Origin: an uncultured Roseovarius sp.
GTDB taxonomy: Bacteria > Pseudomonadota > Alphaproteobacteria > Rhodobacterales > Rhodobacteraceae
Assembly: GCA_947496175.1 (NCBI GenBank)
Contig: CANMBU010000001.1
Location: forward strand, 124,001-188,000
Length of the DNA: 64,000 nt
Reading direction: 5' to 3'
Shown here in pieces: positions 52,017 through 62,313 of this stretch. The stretch's first letter is position 1, and each line of letters begins with the position of its first letter. The position numbers were made by a program, and so were the translations under genes. Below the pieces are notes generated by a model that saw only the letters and a list, made by a program, of their open reading frames with translations, had not been told where the DNA came from and searched no databases.

Positions 52017-52661
52017 TCAGAACGTATATCCAAACCGCGCTATGTCCTTAGCACACAAGGCTGCGAGCTGTTCTGCGTCTGCCGCTGAATAAAGGCTGCG
52101 GTAGTCCGATTCACGGTCAGACCGATTGAGATGGGGCATCTCAAGACGGAACCCCAAATGCGACCAAAGTGGTTCGACATCTTGCTCAAAATGCTCCAAC
52201 CGAATGTAAAGATCGGCGCAGTGCTCACCCCGGGATGTGGTCATGTAGGTCGCTGCATGATTGCTCGCGAAAGCGTCCTTTACATGCGGCGCGTGCAGAA
52301 ACTCGGAAAAATTCATGGACTTTGCCAGCCCCACTGCGGGGTGATCAAAGCTCTGGTTCTGCAGCCAATGGTAGTAGCTGACCATCCGGTCCCAGGGATT
52401 GCGCACCAGTGTGAAACAGAACCACTCGGCGATATCTTCGCCAGACACTACACCGTCGATATCCGCCAGGGTTGAATGCTTCCAAAGCCGACCCGCCGCT
52501 TGCAAGCCCTGAACTCTGCGTTGTCTGCGCCGCGCCTTTTCGGTGTCACCGATAAGGATATCGTCCTTCTTGGCGCGCGCCTCTAGCGCCTGCGCAAGAG
52601 ACGTACCGCCCGTCTTGGGAATATGCACAAAGATGTAGCGGCGACCGGGCGAAATTATCAT
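52017..52661 (-). CDS. Sulfotransferase-family protein (carbohydrate/lipid type)
   Basis: A 214-residue PAPS-dependent sulfotransferase-like protein. YIFVHIPKTGGTSLAQAL is the 5'-phosphosulfate loop, and FTLVRNPWDRMVSYYHW is the 3'-phosphate site, both of the sulfotransfer_2 family. It would sulfate a sugar or lipid. There is no signal peptide or membrane segment. Stand-alone, 133 bp from the divergent acyl-CoA ligase gene. The acceptor is unknown; a surface glycolipid or exopolysaccharide is plausible. Confidence 0.83.
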   Translation of the reverse strand: MIISPGRRYIFVHIPKTGGTSLAQALEARAKKDDILIGDTEKARRRQRRVQGLQAAGRLWKHSTLADIDGVVSGEDIAEWFCFTLVRNPWDRMVSYYHWLQNQSFDHPAVGLAKSMNFSEFLHAPHVKDAFASNHAATYMTTSRGEHCADLYIRLEHFEQDVEPLWSHLGFRLEMPHLNRSDRESDYRSLYSAADAEQLAALCAKDIARFGYTF

Positions 52662-52794
52662 TTCTCAACGTTACGCAAGGGCGTCGTTTTTGAAAAGTCA
52701 CGCCAGCCCAGAAAACCGATTTGCTTTCGGGCATGAATTGCGCAATATCCCCCGCGTTTGAAGGCCACTTACCGCTCGACAAAGGAGACATGCC

Positions 52795-54417
52795 ATGGGT
52801 TGGATGAAGGACGAAACAGGGCTGGGCAAAACCGCCGCCAATTTCGTACCCATGACGCCGCTGTCACATCTGAGACGCGCCGCTCATGTCTTTCCCGATA
52901 CTGACGCTGTGGTCTATGGCAATTTCCGCAAAACCTATGCTGAATACTATGAGCGCGCCACGCGACTGGCCTCGGCCCTGGTCAAACTGGGCGTTGAACC
53001 CGGCGACGTGGTGGCCACGCTCTTGCCCAACATTCCGGCCCATGCCGAGGCGCATTTTGGTGTGCCCGCCTGCGGCGCGGTTCTCAATACGATCAACACT
53101 CGGCTTGAGGCCGAAACGATCGCCTACATCTTTGACCATGGTGAGGCGAAGGTGGTTCTTGTGGACCCGCAGTTCATTCCGGTCACGGCGCAGGCGATTG
53201 AAATGATGGAGGGGCCCGCGCCTACGATCATCGAAGTGGCCGATGATCAGGCTGGCGTGCATTCCATCGGAGACTATACCGAATACGAGGATTTCATCGC
53301 AGGGGGCGACCCAGATTTCAAATGGATGATGCCCGAGGACGAGTGGGAGAGCCTTGCGCTCAATTATACCTCCGGCACCACCGGGCGGCCCAAGGGCGTC
53401 GTCTATCATCACCGTGGTGCGTATCTACTGACCTTGGGTACGGCGATCACGTGGCCCCTTCCCCGGCATACCCGTTACCTGACCATTGTGCCGCTGTTTC
53501 ATTGCAACAACTGGAACCACACTTGGGCGTTGCCCATGGTGGGCGGCACGCTGGTGTGTTGTCGCGATATTACGGCAACAGCGATTTACGATGCGATTGC
53601 CGATGAAGGTGTGACGCATTTTGGGGCGGCCCCCATTGTTCTGAACATGATCGTGAACGCCAAGGATGAAGAGCGCCGCGACTTTGACCACACGGTCAGC
53701 GTGTTTACCGCCGGAGCCCCGCCCCCGGCTGCCACGCTGCGCGCGATTGAACCTTTGGGCTTTGACGTCACGCAGGTCTACGGGCTGACCGAGACTTACG
53801 GCCATGTCACGGAGTGCATGTGGCATGACAAGTGGAATGACCAACCCGAGGAAGAACGCTATGCCATCAAGGCACGGACCGGGATTCTGATGCCCTTCAT
53901 GGAAGACATCACCGCCATGGATGCAGAGACCATGACACAGGTGCCGATGGACGGCGAAACCCAAGGAGAAGTTATGATCCGGGGCAACTCTGTGATGAAA
54001 GGGTACCTCAAAAACCCCGAAGCCACCGCCGAGGCCTTTGAAGGTGGGTATTTTCACTCGGGCGATCTGGCCTATCAGCACGAGGATGGCTATCTGAAGA
54101 TCGCGGACCGCGCGAAAGACATCATTATCTCGGGTGGTGAAAACATCAGCTCCATCGAAGTCGAAGGCGCATTGATGAAGCATCCTGCTGTGCTTCTTTG
54201 TGCGGTGGTGGCCATGCCGGATGAGAAATGGGGCGAAGTGCCCTGCGCCTTCGTTGAGCTGAAAGACGGAGTTGAGGCCACTGAGGAAGAGTTGATCGGC
54301 TTTGTGCGCGAGAAGCTGGCAGGCTTCAAAAGCCCAAAGAAAGTGGTGTTTCAGGAACTGCCAAAAACCTCAACAGGCAAAATCCAGAAGTTCGAACTGC
54401 GCAAAGCGTTTAAGTAA
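52795..54417 (+). CDS. Acyl-CoA synthetase (AMP-forming), DmdB/medium-chain type
   Basis: A 540-residue adenylate-forming ligase. YTSGTTGRPKGVVYHHRGAY is the P-loop, VYGLTETYGHV and GYFHSGDLAYQHEDG are later adenylation motifs, and LPKTSTGKIQKFELR has the catalytic Lys. The length and MGWMKDETGL start match roseobacter acyl-CoA synthetases related to DmdB, which activates methylmercaptopropionate, and to short/medium-chain ligases. AAAGGAG lies before the ATG. Its TAA is the first three bases of the 116-bp repeat copy B. The exact acid is unknown. Confidence 0.87.
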   Translation: MGWMKDETGLGKTAANFVPMTPLSHLRRAAHVFPDTDAVVYGNFRKTYAEYYERATRLASALVKLGVEPGDVVATLLPNIPAHAEAHFGVPACGAVLNTINTRLEAETIAYIFDHGEAKVVLVDPQFIPVTAQAIEMMEGPAPTIIEVADDQAGVHSIGDYTEYEDFIAGGDPDFKWMMPEDEWESLALNYTSGTTGRPKGVVYHHRGAYLLTLGTAITWPLPRHTRYLTIVPLFHCNNWNHTWALPMVGGTLVCCRDITATAIYDAIADEGVTHFGAAPIVLNMIVNAKDEERRDFDHTVSVFTAGAPPPAATLRAIEPLGFDVTQVYGLTETYGHVTECMWHDKWNDQPEEERYAIKARTGILMPFMEDITAMDAETMTQVPMDGETQGEVMIRGNSVMKGYLKNPEATAEAFEGGYFHSGDLAYQHEDGYLKIADRAKDIIISGGENISSIEVEGALMKHPAVLLCAVVAMPDEKWGEVPCAFVELKDGVEATEEELIGFVREKLAGFKSPKKVVFQELPKTSTGKIQKFELRKAFK

Positions 54418-54530
54418 AGCGTTTCGCGATAAACCTGACTCACAGATGATCGCGAAACGCAGCGCAACCCTCAAATGTTGTACGCATTTCACCTTTTGCT
54501 GATGTCTCAGGTTAAAGGCAAAATGCTTTA
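54415..54530 (+). repeat. 116-bp intergenic repeat, copy B
   Basis: Same length and orientation as copy A (7316-7431), about 80% identical by eye. The ends are TAAAGCGTTT and AAATGCTTTA (one mismatch as an inverted pair). The inner hairpin is perfect: GTTTCGCGAT (54421-54430) with ATCGCGAAAC (54449-54458). The first TAA is the stop of the acyl-CoA synthetase gene. It is followed directly by GACCGTTTCGC, a possible remnant of another arm. Confidence 0.75.
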
Positions 54531-54614
54531 GACCGTTTCGCACAGGAATGATTGCCCGACTTGGAATGGGCGTGCTACTGTTTGCCCAACGAGGCAGAGC
54601 AGGCCCGCACGACT

Positions 54615-55640
54615 ATGACCGCACTTCACGAATACCAACGGCTTGAGGCAGCAGGTCTTTGGCGTGCTGCCCCCGATGCGCAGCGGTTGGATGTGGTGGT
54701 TTCAGTTGGCGATGCCACACTGACGATCTCTGATGCCCGGGATCAGCCTCTGACACATTGGTCATTGGCGGCTCTGGAACGGGCAAATCCCGGACAGCGA
54801 CCAGCAATCTATTTTCCCAATGGCGATCCTGGCGAGACTTTGGAGCTTGGCGTCGATGAAGTGGCCATGATCGACGCCATCGAAAAGCTGCGCCGCGCTG
54901 TGGGACGGGGACGTCCGCATCCGGGACGCCTACGGCTCGTGACGTTCCTGATGTCAATCGCGGCCGTCATCGCCCTGGTGGTCTTCTGGTTGCCCGGCGC
55001 GTTGCGCCATCATGCGGTCTCGGTTGTGCCAGAGGTGAAGCGTGCTCAGATCGGTGATGCCCTGCGCACAAAAATGCAGCGCGTGACGGGATCCGCCTGC
55101 GCCACTCCAGAGGGCAAAGGCGCGCTGGAACGACTGGCACAAAGGTTACCAACACCCCAAGGGCCGGGACGGTTTGACGTTATGCGCAATGGTGTGGATG
55201 GTGCGATCTCTTTACCAGGGGGAACGATCCTGATCGGGCGGGCCCTGGTGGAAGATCACGAGGAACCCGATGTGTTGGCCGGATACATTGTTGCCGAGCA
55301 TCTGCGCGCTGGTCTAGACGACCCGCTGGCGCAACTTCTGGATCATGGTTCAACGATCGACGCCATCCGGCTCTTGACCACCGGGGACTTGCCAGACAAC
55401 GCAGTGTCGCGATATGCGGAACATCTTTTGACATCGCCACGTCCAACCCTCACTGATGAAGCCCTTCTGAACGGATTCAAAAGCTGGTCGGTGCGCGCAA
55501 GACCTTATGCCTATGCAATTGATCTGACTGGGGAAAAAACTCTGGGCCTTATTGAGGCCGATCCCTTTGCCACCACGCCGCCTCCACCGTTGTTGAGCGA
55601 TGCGGACTGGCTGCGACTGCAGGGCATCTGCGGTGGCTGA
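54615..55640 (+). CDS. Membrane protein with a degenerate M48-like peptidase region
   Basis: A 341-residue protein. After about 115 soluble residues comes one membrane segment (FLMSIAAVIALVVFWLPGAL, about residues 112-131), and the rest is extracytoplasmic. SLPGGTILIGRALVEDHEEP copies the L-P-G-G-x-I-x-x-x-x-G-L strand of M48 metallopeptidases, but the HExxH that should follow reads VAEHLRA, so zinc proteolysis is unlikely. ATG 54615 is the first good start; a TTG frame from 54552 overlaps the end of the repeat region. Function unknown, perhaps a pseudoenzyme chaperone or scaffold. Its 3' end is convergent with the next gene, five bases apart. Confidence 0.65.
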   Translation: MTALHEYQRLEAAGLWRAAPDAQRLDVVVSVGDATLTISDARDQPLTHWSLAALERANPGQRPAIYFPNGDPGETLELGVDEVAMIDAIEKLRRAVGRGRPHPGRLRLVTFLMSIAAVIALVVFWLPGALRHHAVSVVPEVKRAQIGDALRTKMQRVTGSACATPEGKGALERLAQRLPTPQGPGRFDVMRNGVDGAISLPGGTILIGRALVEDHEEPDVLAGYIVAEHLRAGLDDPLAQLLDHGSTIDAIRLLTTGDLPDNAVSRYAEHLLTSPRPTLTDEALLNGFKSWSVRARPYAYAIDLTGEKTLGLIEADPFATTPPPPLLSDADWLRLQGICGG

Positions 55641-55645
55641 CCCAC

Positions 55646-56308
55646 TCAGCGGCTCGTTTCGTCCTTTTGCAAACGCCGCGGCACGGTTTTGCTCCAGAGC
55701 GCATCTGTTTGTGCCTTGCCCGCGAGTGTCTGGTGTTGGCGACGCGGGTTCAGACGGTCATCGGTCCAGATAGGTTCATAGCCTTTGGGCACGTAAAGAC
55801 CGTTGGTTTGCCTTTGGTTTTCATAGACATGGCGCGGCGCCACGATTGTGGTTGGGCTGGTCTGTGGTGTCACGGGTTTCCCCGGGCGCAGATTCACATG
55901 AGGCGTTGGCCCGGTTGACGCTTTGACCGGACGCACCTGCCGCGCGACATGTTTTGTAGGCTTCGGCTTTGCTGCGACCACAGGCTTGGAGGCCGGAACG
56001 GTGATCTGAACCGGTTCAGGCGCTTTGGCGGGGGTCGCTGCAGCAGGTTTCACCGCCCTCGCCAAGGTCGGCGTTTGCCCACAGATCACCTTGCGATCAC
56101 GTGTAACGCGCGGGATCCATGTGACCTGTCCGTCAATACCAGCACGCACATAGGCGCACCCACGGCTGTCAATATATTGGCGCCCAGTGTAAGAGGTCGG
56201 TGGAAACTCGGCGGGCAAATCAAAACTGCTTCCGCTCTGCGCAACGCTTTGCGTTGCGAACCCAACCACGGTCGCCGCCACGACCCACATTCCAACAAAC
56301 AGTTTCAT
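55646..56308 (-). CDS. Exported Pro/Lys-rich protein of unknown function
   Basis: A 220-residue protein with a signal peptide (WVVAATVVGFATQSVAQ). The mature start SYTGRQYIDSRGCAYVRAGI and TWIPRVTRDRKVICG form a small conserved alphaproteobacterial domain with two Cys. A long P/A/K-rich linker follows (about 90-170), and a basic C-terminus. The linker suggests a periplasm- or wall-spanning protein. It is monocistronic upstream of the upp gene on the same strand, 63 bp apart. Function not known. Confidence 0.75.
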   Translation of the reverse strand: MKLFVGMWVVAATVVGFATQSVAQSGSSFDLPAEFPPTSYTGRQYIDSRGCAYVRAGIDGQVTWIPRVTRDRKVICGQTPTLARAVKPAAATPAKAPEPVQITVPASKPVVAAKPKPTKHVARQVRPVKASTGPTPHVNLRPGKPVTPQTSPTTIVAPRHVYENQRQTNGLYVPKGYEPIWTDDRLNPRRQHQTLAGKAQTDALWSKTVPRRLQKDETSR

Positions 56309-56371
56309 CTCGCCCCCACGCAGAATGTCGTGAGAGTGCCTGATTCACCCCTGTGAGTAAACCTGGTTGGA

Positions 56372-57004
56372 CTATTTGGTGCCGAACATCCGGTCGCCAG
56401 CATCGCCAAGGCCGGGAAGAATGTAGCCAATGTCATTGAGCCGATCATCCAGCGACGCCGTCACAATCGGCACATCTGGATGCGCCTCTTTCATCCGCGC
56501 GACACCTTCGGGGGCGGCCAAAAGGCACAGGAATCGAATGTCCTTGGCTCCAGCGTGTTTGACCAAGTCCACGGCAGCGGCAGAGGAATTGCCGGTGGCC
56601 AGCATTGGGTCCACAACAATGGAGAGACGCTTTTCAAGCTGATCAGGGACTTTGAAGTAATACTGCACCGGCTTGAGCGTTTTCTCATCGCGGTAGAGCC
56701 CGACAAACCCAACCCGCGCTGACGGAATGAGTTCGAGCATCCCATCAAGAAGACCGTTGCCAGCACGCAAGATCGAAATCAGCGCCAGCTTGCGCCCCGC
56801 CAGAACCGGAGCCTCCATTTCCTGCAAAGGGGTTTCAATGGTGCGCACGCTCATTTCCAGCTCGCGCGTGACCTCATAGGCAAGAAGCTGGCTGATCTCG
56901 CGTAGAAGTTGGCGAAACACAGCCGTAGGCGTGGATTTGTCCCGCATCAAGGTCAGCTTGTGCTGAACCAAAGGATGATCAACGACGGTCAGATGGTCCT
57001 GCAT
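56372..57004 (-). CDS. upp: Uracil phosphoribosyltransferase
   Basis: A 210-residue PRTase. The PRPP loop is [19 protein letters not shown], and [20 protein letters not shown] and the C-terminal [17 protein letters not shown] are typical of Upp. It salvages uracil with PRPP to make UMP. AGGAG lies just upstream of the ATG. The 260-bp gap to the divergent maeB gene carries no gene. Confidence 0.95.
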   Translation of the reverse strand: MQDHLTVVDHPLVQHKLTLMRDKSTPTAVFRQLLREISQLLAYEVTRELEMSVRTIETPLQEMEAPVLAGRKLALISILRAGNGLLDGMLELIPSARVGFVGLYRDEKTLKPVQYYFKVPDQLEKRLSIVVDPMLATGNSSAAAVDLVKHAGAKDIRFLCLLAAPEGVARMKEAHPDVPIVTASLDDRLNDIGYILPGLGDAGDRMFGTK

Positions 57005-57232
57005 GGGGGCTCCTGAATTGCGGTTTGCGCCAGATGGCTCAGGCGGAGTTTTTCAAAATAAAGGTCCCAGTGCAACGCTTTGCGAAGCCGTTTCGTCCAG
57101 CATGATGATCTCTAACAGGAATTCACAACTTAGAGCATTGCCAAGACGGCGCGATTTGGCTGTGATAAGCAAGGGGAAGCACGCTATCTTGCCGCAGTCC
57201 GCATCTCCGTTCTTGTGGACCGCAATGAAAGA

Positions 57233-57250
57233 TAGTTTAGGGCTAAACTA
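57233..57250. promoter_or_regulatory. 18-bp palindrome upstream of maeB
   Basis: TAGTTTAG-GG-CTAAACTA is a perfect inverted repeat with eight-base arms, ending 17 bases before the maeB ATG and overlapping the expected promoter or leader. A good candidate operator; the regulator is not in the window. Confidence 0.55.
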
Positions 57251-57267
57251 ATTTGGAGGAGCGAGAC

Positions 57268-59547
57268 ATGGCGGATAGCCAAAAGGACAATTTGCGACAG
57301 GCGTCGCTGGATTATCATGAGTTTCCAAAGCCCGGAAAACTCGAAATTCGCGCCACCAAACCTTTGGCCAATGGCCGTGATCTCGCCCGCGCCTATTCCC
57401 CCGGCGTGGCAGAGGCGTGCATGCAAATTCATGCTAACCCGGCAGATGCCTGCCGTTACACCGCACGCGGCAACCAGGTCGCGGTTGTTACAAATGGCAC
57501 AGCTGTTTTGGGCCTTGGCAACATCGGCGCACTCGCTTCCAAGCCGGTGATGGAGGGCAAGGCTGTTCTGTTCAAGAAATTCGCCGATATTGATTGTTTT
57601 GATATTGAGGTGGATGAGAAAGACCCTGAAAAGCTGGCCGATATCGTTTGTGCGCTAGAGCCAACATTTGGAGCGATCAATCTGGAGGACATCAAGGCAC
57701 CAGATTGTTTTATCGTCGAGAAGATCTGTCGCGAGCGGATGAACATCCCCGTTTTTCATGATGACCAACATGGTACAGCCATCGTCGTCGGCGCCGCAGC
57801 GCGCAACGCTTTGCATGTGGCCAAGAAGAAGCTGGAAGACATCAAGATTGTTTCAACCGGCGGCGGGGCGGCGGGTATTGCCTGTCTTAACCTGCTGCTG
57901 AAGCTGGGTGTGAAACGCGAAAACGTCTGGCTCTGTGACATTCACGGGCTGGTTTACGAGGGGCGCGAAGAAGACATGACCCCGCAAAAGGCGGCTTTTG
58001 CACAGAAAACCGAATTACGCACGCTGGATGATGTCGTGGACGGCGCAGACCTGTTTCTGGGTCTCTCTGGTGCTGGGGTTCTCAAGCCCGAGCATGTCGC
58101 CAAAATGGCCAAAAAGCCGATCATCCTGGCGCTGGCCAACCCTTTGCCCGAGATCATGCCCGATGAAGTGCGCAAAGTGGCGCCCGACGCGATCATTGCC
58201 ACAGGGCGCAGCGATTTTCCCAATCAGGTCAATAACGTACTGTGTTTTCCCTTTATCTTTCGCGGCGCGCTGGACGTCGGTGCCACCGAGATCAACGACG
58301 AGATGCAAATCGCCTGCGTCGAGGCCATCGCCGAATTGGCACGCGCGACAACATCTGCCGAAGCTGCGGCGGCTTATCAGGGAGAACAACTCACGTTCGG
58401 GGCGGACTATTTGATCCCCAAACCGTTTGATCCGCGCCTGTCGAGCATTGTGCCGACAGCTGTGGCGAAAGCGGCAATGGAAACCGGCGTGGCCACGCGT
58501 CCGCTTGACGATCTGCATGCCTACACTGACAGCTTGACCGCTTCAGTGTTCAAATCCGCGCTGCTCATGCGCCCTGTCTTTGAAGCAGCCGGTACGGCTG
58601 CACGCAAAATCGTATTTGCCGAAGGTGAGGATGAGCGGGTACTGCGTGCAGCGCAGGCGATTTTGGAGGAAACGACTGAACTTCCGATCTTGATTGGACG
58701 GCCTGAGGTCATCAACTCACGCTGCGAAAGACTGGGCTTGAACATCCGCCCTGACCGCGATTTCAGCATCGTGAACCCGGAGCGGGACGACCGGTATCGC
58801 GACTATTGGGAAACCTATCATGACATCATGAAACGGCGCGGCGTGACCCCTGACATTGCCAAGGCGATCATGCGCACCAATACCACCGCAATCGGCGCAA
58901 TCATGGTCTATCGCGGAGAGGCAGATTCTCTCCTTTGTGGAACATTTGGGGAGTATCGCTGGCACTTGAACTATGTCACACAAGTGCTTGGCGACAAAGA
59001 TCATCATCCGCATGGCGCCTTGTCGATGATGATCCTTGAGGATGGACCGCTTTTTATTGCTGACACGCATGTCCGAAGTCATCCAAACCCCGAAGAACTA
59101 GCCGAAACTGCGATTGGTGCCGCGCGTCACGTGCGGCGCTTTGGTCTTGCGCCGCGGGTAGCCTTTTGTTCGCAATCTCAATTTGGCAATCAAGGCAGCG
59201 ATTCTGGCAAGCGCCTGCGTGCGGCCATTGCTCTCCTGGATCAGGAACCGCGTGATTTCGTGTACGAGGGTGAGATGAACTTGGATGCGGCACTGGACGC
59301 AGATCTGCGCGGTCGGCTCCTGCCCGACAATCGCATGGAAGGTGCGGCCAATATCCTGCTCTTTTCCAACGGAGACACGGCATCGGGTGTGCGCAACATT
59401 CTCAAGATGAAGGCCGGTGGACTTGAGGTGGGACCAATCCTGATGGGCATGGGCAACCGGGCGCACATCACAACTCCCTCGATCACGTCTCGTGGGCTTC
59501 TGAACATGGCCGCCATCGCGGGTACGCCGGTCGCAGTCTACGGTTAG
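57268..59547 (+). CDS. maeB: NADP-dependent malic enzyme with phosphotransacetylase-like C-terminal domain
   Basis: A 759-residue two-domain protein. The N-terminal malic enzyme (about 1-420) has [32 protein letters not shown] and the NADP loop [16 protein letters not shown]. The C-terminal phosphotransacetylase-like domain (from about 430, [17 protein letters not shown]) is usually catalytically inactive and regulatory, responding to acetyl-CoA. It decarboxylates malate to pyruvate with NADPH formation. TTGGAGGAGCGAGAC precedes the ATG. Convergent with nadK, which starts on the other side. Confidence 0.94.
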   Translation: MADSQKDNLRQASLDYHEFPKPGKLEIRATKPLANGRDLARAYSPGVAEACMQIHANPADACRYTARGNQVAVVTNGTAVLGLGNIGALASKPVMEGKAVLFKKFADIDCFDIEVDEKDPEKLADIVCALEPTFGAINLEDIKAPDCFIVEKICRERMNIPVFHDDQHGTAIVVGAAARNALHVAKKKLEDIKIVSTGGGAAGIACLNLLLKLGVKRENVWLCDIHGLVYEGREEDMTPQKAAFAQKTELRTLDDVVDGADLFLGLSGAGVLKPEHVAKMAKKPIILALANPLPEIMPDEVRKVAPDAIIATGRSDFPNQVNNVLCFPFIFRGALDVGATEINDEMQIACVEAIAELARATTSAEAAAAYQGEQLTFGADYLIPKPFDPRLSSIVPTAVAKAAMETGVATRPLDDLHAYTDSLTASVFKSALLMRPVFEAAGTAARKIVFAEGEDERVLRAAQAILEETTELPILIGRPEVINSRCERLGLNIRPDRDFSIVNPERDDRYRDYWETYHDIMKRRGVTPDIAKAIMRTNTTAIGAIMVYRGEADSLLCGTFGEYRWHLNYVTQVLGDKDHHPHGALSMMILEDGPLFIADTHVRSHPNPEELAETAIGAARHVRRFGLAPRVAFCSQSQFGNQGSDSGKRLRAAIALLDQEPRDFVYEGEMNLDAALDADLRGRLLPDNRMEGAANILLFSNGDTASGVRNILKMKAGGLEVGPILMGMGNRAHITTPSITSRGLLNMAAIAGTPVAVYG

Positions 59548-59550
59548 ACT

Positions 59551-60318
59551 TCAGGAAAACTGCTCACGCACAAGCCGCTCTTCCAGCCCGTGCCCAGGAT
59601 CAAAGAGGATACGGTGGCTGACACTGGGCTCGGATTTCACTTCGACCCAGAGCACATTGGGAAGCCAGTTGCTATTGGCGTCGGCCATGACCGGACGTTT
59701 CTCGGGATTGATTACATCAAAGCGCACAACGGCGTTTTTGTTCAATAGAGCCCCTCGCCAGCGACGCGGCCGGAACGCGGCCACGGCTGTCAAAGCAAGC
59801 ACATCCGACCCGATGGGCAGAATAGGACCGTGTGCGCTGTAGTTATAAGCCGTAGATCCGGCAGGGCTGGCCACCATAGCGCCGTCACAGACCAGCTCTT
59901 CAAGCCGGAGGCGGCCATCAATGGAAATGCGCAGTTTTGCTGCTTGTGGTCCGCTGCGCAAAAGCGAAACCTCGTTAATGGCAAGCGCCTCGTGGATTTG
60001 CCCATCCATCGCCTGCGCTTTCATCGCGAGGGGATTGATGACCTCTTCTTCGGCCTCTGAGAGACGTTCCATCAGATCCGTCTCGCTATATTCGTTCATC
60101 AGAAAGCCGACCGTGCCCCGATTCATCCCATAGACCGGCACGCCATGATCACGCACTTTGTTCAGCGTCTCCAACATAAACCCATCGCCGCCTAGCGCCA
60201 CGACCACCTCGGCCTTGTCCTCATCCACATGTCCAAATCGCGCCGCCAGCGCCGCTCGCGCGGTCTGCGCCAGTGGCACATTACTGGCCACGAATGCGAT
60301 TTTTTCGTATTTGGGCAT
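59551..60318 (-). CDS. nadK: NAD kinase
   Basis: A 255-residue NAD kinase. [10 protein letters not shown] is the GGDG catalytic motif, [16 protein letters not shown] is the conserved N-R-G-x-x-G-F-L segment, and [16 protein letters not shown] the later nucleotide site. It phosphorylates NAD to NADP. ATG 60318 follows GGAAAG by eight bases; the frame open to 60501 runs into the glyA gene region and is not used. Its 3' end lies three bases from maeB, an NADP enzyme. Confidence 0.94.
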   Translation of the reverse strand: MPKYEKIAFVASNVPLAQTARAALAARFGHVDEDKAEVVVALGGDGFMLETLNKVRDHGVPVYGMNRGTVGFLMNEYSETDLMERLSEAEEEVINPLAMKAQAMDGQIHEALAINEVSLLRSGPQAAKLRISIDGRLRLEELVCDGAMVASPAGSTAYNYSAHGPILPIGSDVLALTAVAAFRPRRWRGALLNKNAVVRFDVINPEKRPVMADANSNWLPNVLWVEVKSEPSVSHRILFDPGHGLEERLVREQFS

Positions 60319-60436
60319 GACAGCTGCTTTCCGAGGACTAATTGGACCTCGATCGAACCACAAAATTGCAACCAGTGCCAGCGATGCCGGACTGCGGAAG
60401 AAAATTGTCGCTTTCCGGTCTTTCAAGGGCACATAG

Positions 60437-60450
60437 TTTCCTATAGGAAA
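60437..60450. promoter_or_regulatory. 14-bp palindrome upstream of glyA
   Basis: TTTCCTATAGGAAA is a perfect palindrome, extendable to AGTTTCC and GGAAAACT with one extra A, about 30 bases before the glyA ATG. Candidate operator in the divergent nadK-glyA gap. Confidence 0.45.
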
Positions 60451-60480
60451 ACTCGCCTGACCTCTTGCGGAGTAGACATT

Positions 60481-61788
60481 ATGGCTCATGACGGAAATCA
60501 ATCATTTGTTTCAGAAGGTTTTTTCACCGAATCGCTGACCTCGCGCGATCCTGAGATCGCGAAAGCTATCGGCCTTGAACTGGGTCGTCAGCGCGATGAG
60601 ATCGAGCTGATCGCCTCGGAAAACATCGTCTCAAGCGCCGTGATGGAAGCGCAAGGCAGTGTGATGACCAACAAATACGCCGAAGGCTATCCAAGCCGCC
60701 GGTATTATGGCGGATGCCAGTTTGTCGATATTGCCGAGGACCTTGCGATTGAACGCGCCTGCAAGCTCTTTGATTGTGGCTTTGCAAATGTGCAGCCAAA
60801 CTCGGGGAGCCAGGCGAACCAAGGTGTCTTTACCGCCCTTCTCAAGCCCGGCGATACCATTCTGGGCATGAGCCTTGATGCCGGTGGGCACCTGACCCAT
60901 GGCGCCGCGCCCAACCAATCAGGCAAATGGTTTAAACCCGTGCAATACGGGGTGCGTAAAGAAGATAACCTGATCGACTATGATCAGATCGAGGCGCTGG
61001 CCAAAGAGCACAAACCGCAATTGATCATCGCGGGTGGCTCCGCCGTACCACGTCAGATTGATTTCGCCCGGATGCGCGAGATCGCCGATATGGTAGGTGC
61101 CTATCTGCATGTGGACATGGCCCACTTTGCCGGTCTTGTGGCAGCAGGTGAACACCCGTCGCCCTTCCCGCATGCGCATGTTGCCACTACCACCACGCAC
61201 AAAACCCTGCGCGGACCGCGTGGCGGCATGATCCTGACCAATGACGAGGCACTGGCCAAGAAATTCAACTCGGCCATATTCCCCGGCATTCAGGGTGGCC
61301 CCCTGATGCATGTGATCGCCGCCAAGGCGGTTGCCTTTGGAGAAGCACTCCGGCCGGAGTTCAAATCCTACATCAAGCAGGTCATCACCAACGCACAGGC
61401 GATGAGCGACCAGTTGATCAAGGGCGGTCTGGATACCGTGACCCACGGTACCGATACCCATGTTCTGCTGGTGGACCTGCGCCCTAAAGGCGTGAAAGGC
61501 AACGCCACGGAAAAGGCTCTGGGCCGTGCCCATATCACCTGCAACAAGAACGGGGTGCCGTTTGATCCCGAAAAACCGATGGTCACCAGCGGGATCCGAC
61601 TTGGCTCACCTGCGGGCACAACACGGGGCTTTGGCGAAGCAGAATTCCGTCAAATCGCGGACTGGATTGTCGAAGTGGTCGATGGTCTTGCGGCCAATGG
61701 CGAAGACGGCAACAGCGCGGTTGAGGCCAAGGTCAAAGCCGAAGTCGCCGAAATGTGCGCACGCTTCCCGCTTTATCCTAACCTGTAA
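60481..61788 (+). CDS. glyA: Serine hydroxymethyltransferase
   Basis: A 435-residue PLP enzyme. [19 protein letters not shown] and [15 protein letters not shown] are N-terminal landmarks, [18 protein letters not shown] carries the Asp and His, and the PLP lysine lies in [14 protein letters not shown]. It interconverts serine and glycine with folate one-carbon units, and also supplies serine to Spt. GGAG lies eight bases before the ATG at 60481; the frame open upstream overlaps nadK. It ends in a clear terminator. Confidence 0.96.
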   Translation: MAHDGNQSFVSEGFFTESLTSRDPEIAKAIGLELGRQRDEIELIASENIVSSAVMEAQGSVMTNKYAEGYPSRRYYGGCQFVDIAEDLAIERACKLFDCGFANVQPNSGSQANQGVFTALLKPGDTILGMSLDAGGHLTHGAAPNQSGKWFKPVQYGVRKEDNLIDYDQIEALAKEHKPQLIIAGGSAVPRQIDFARMREIADMVGAYLHVDMAHFAGLVAAGEHPSPFPHAHVATTTTHKTLRGPRGGMILTNDEALAKKFNSAIFPGIQGGPLMHVIAAKAVAFGEALRPEFKSYIKQVITNAQAMSDQLIKGGLDTVTHGTDTHVLLVDLRPKGVKGNATEKALGRAHITCNKNGVPFDPEKPMVTSGIRLGSPAGTTRGFGEAEFRQIADWIVEVVDGLAANGEDGNSAVEAKVKAEVAEMCARFPLYPNL

Positions 61789-61810
61789 GCCAATCTTGAA
61801 ATCAAAACAG

Positions 61811-61847
61811 CCTCGCGCGGTTTATGCTGCGCGGGGTTTTTTATTTT
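61811..61847 (+). terminator. Rho-independent terminator of glyA
   Basis: CCTCGCGC (61811-61818) pairs with GCGCGGGG (61829-61836, one G-T pair), followed by TTTTTTATTTTT. A classical terminator; its U-tract reaches the stop codon of the convergent gene at 61847. Confidence 0.9.
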
Positions 61848-62230
61848 TAGATCAAGCCTTTCCAGTGGATAATTGCAGCTGCCAAGGCGCAGATGATCAA
61901 CAGGTTCATCACTGTTCCACCCGCCCAATTGAGCACCTTGCCTCTGCGACGATCCACCGGATCAATCGATTTGAGGTGCGTCTCCAGCTCGGCAAAGGCC
62001 GATGAAACCTGATTGGGGTCCACCTGTCGCATAACGATGGGGTGCGCCATTTTGCCTTGCGTCTGTGTCAAAATGCGCCCAGCGGCACGCATGCGCCGCG
62101 GCAACAGCCGTCCAGCGCGCTTGAACTTGCGCTCAAGCGTCTTGCCCCGCACGCCCAGCTTGGCGTGCAACATCTCCTCGAGATGCGCGGCACGCTTGTG
62201 AAATTGCTCTTGGTCAATCACATTCGTCAT
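61847..62230 (-). CDS. Small protein with C-terminal membrane helix, unknown function
   Basis: A 127-residue protein. The first 85 residues are basic and helical (LEEMLHAKLGVRGKTLERKF, RRMRAAGRILTQTQGKMAHP) and the end is a hydrophobic helix (TVMNLLIICALAAAIIHW). It looks like a tail-anchored inner-membrane protein conserved in Rhodobacterales. ATG 62230 follows a G-rich stretch; Met at 62296 is an alternative with 22 more residues. Function unknown. Confidence 0.65.
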   Translation of the reverse strand: MTNVIDQEQFHKRAAHLEEMLHAKLGVRGKTLERKFKRAGRLLPRRMRAAGRILTQTQGKMAHPIVMRQVDPNQVSSAFAELETHLKSIDPVDRRRGKVLNWAGGTVMNLLIICALAAAIIHWKGLI

Positions 62231-62313
62231 CCCCCGGCCCGGCACTCTACCTGCAGGCGCGTGACCAAACAATGGGCTGGCACGCAAACGGGTCAAACTG
62301 TATCACGAAAGCC

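Noticed and set aside
53425..54183. 252-codon open frame on the minus strand
   Set aside because: Antisense to the acyl-CoA synthetase gene; no domain features.
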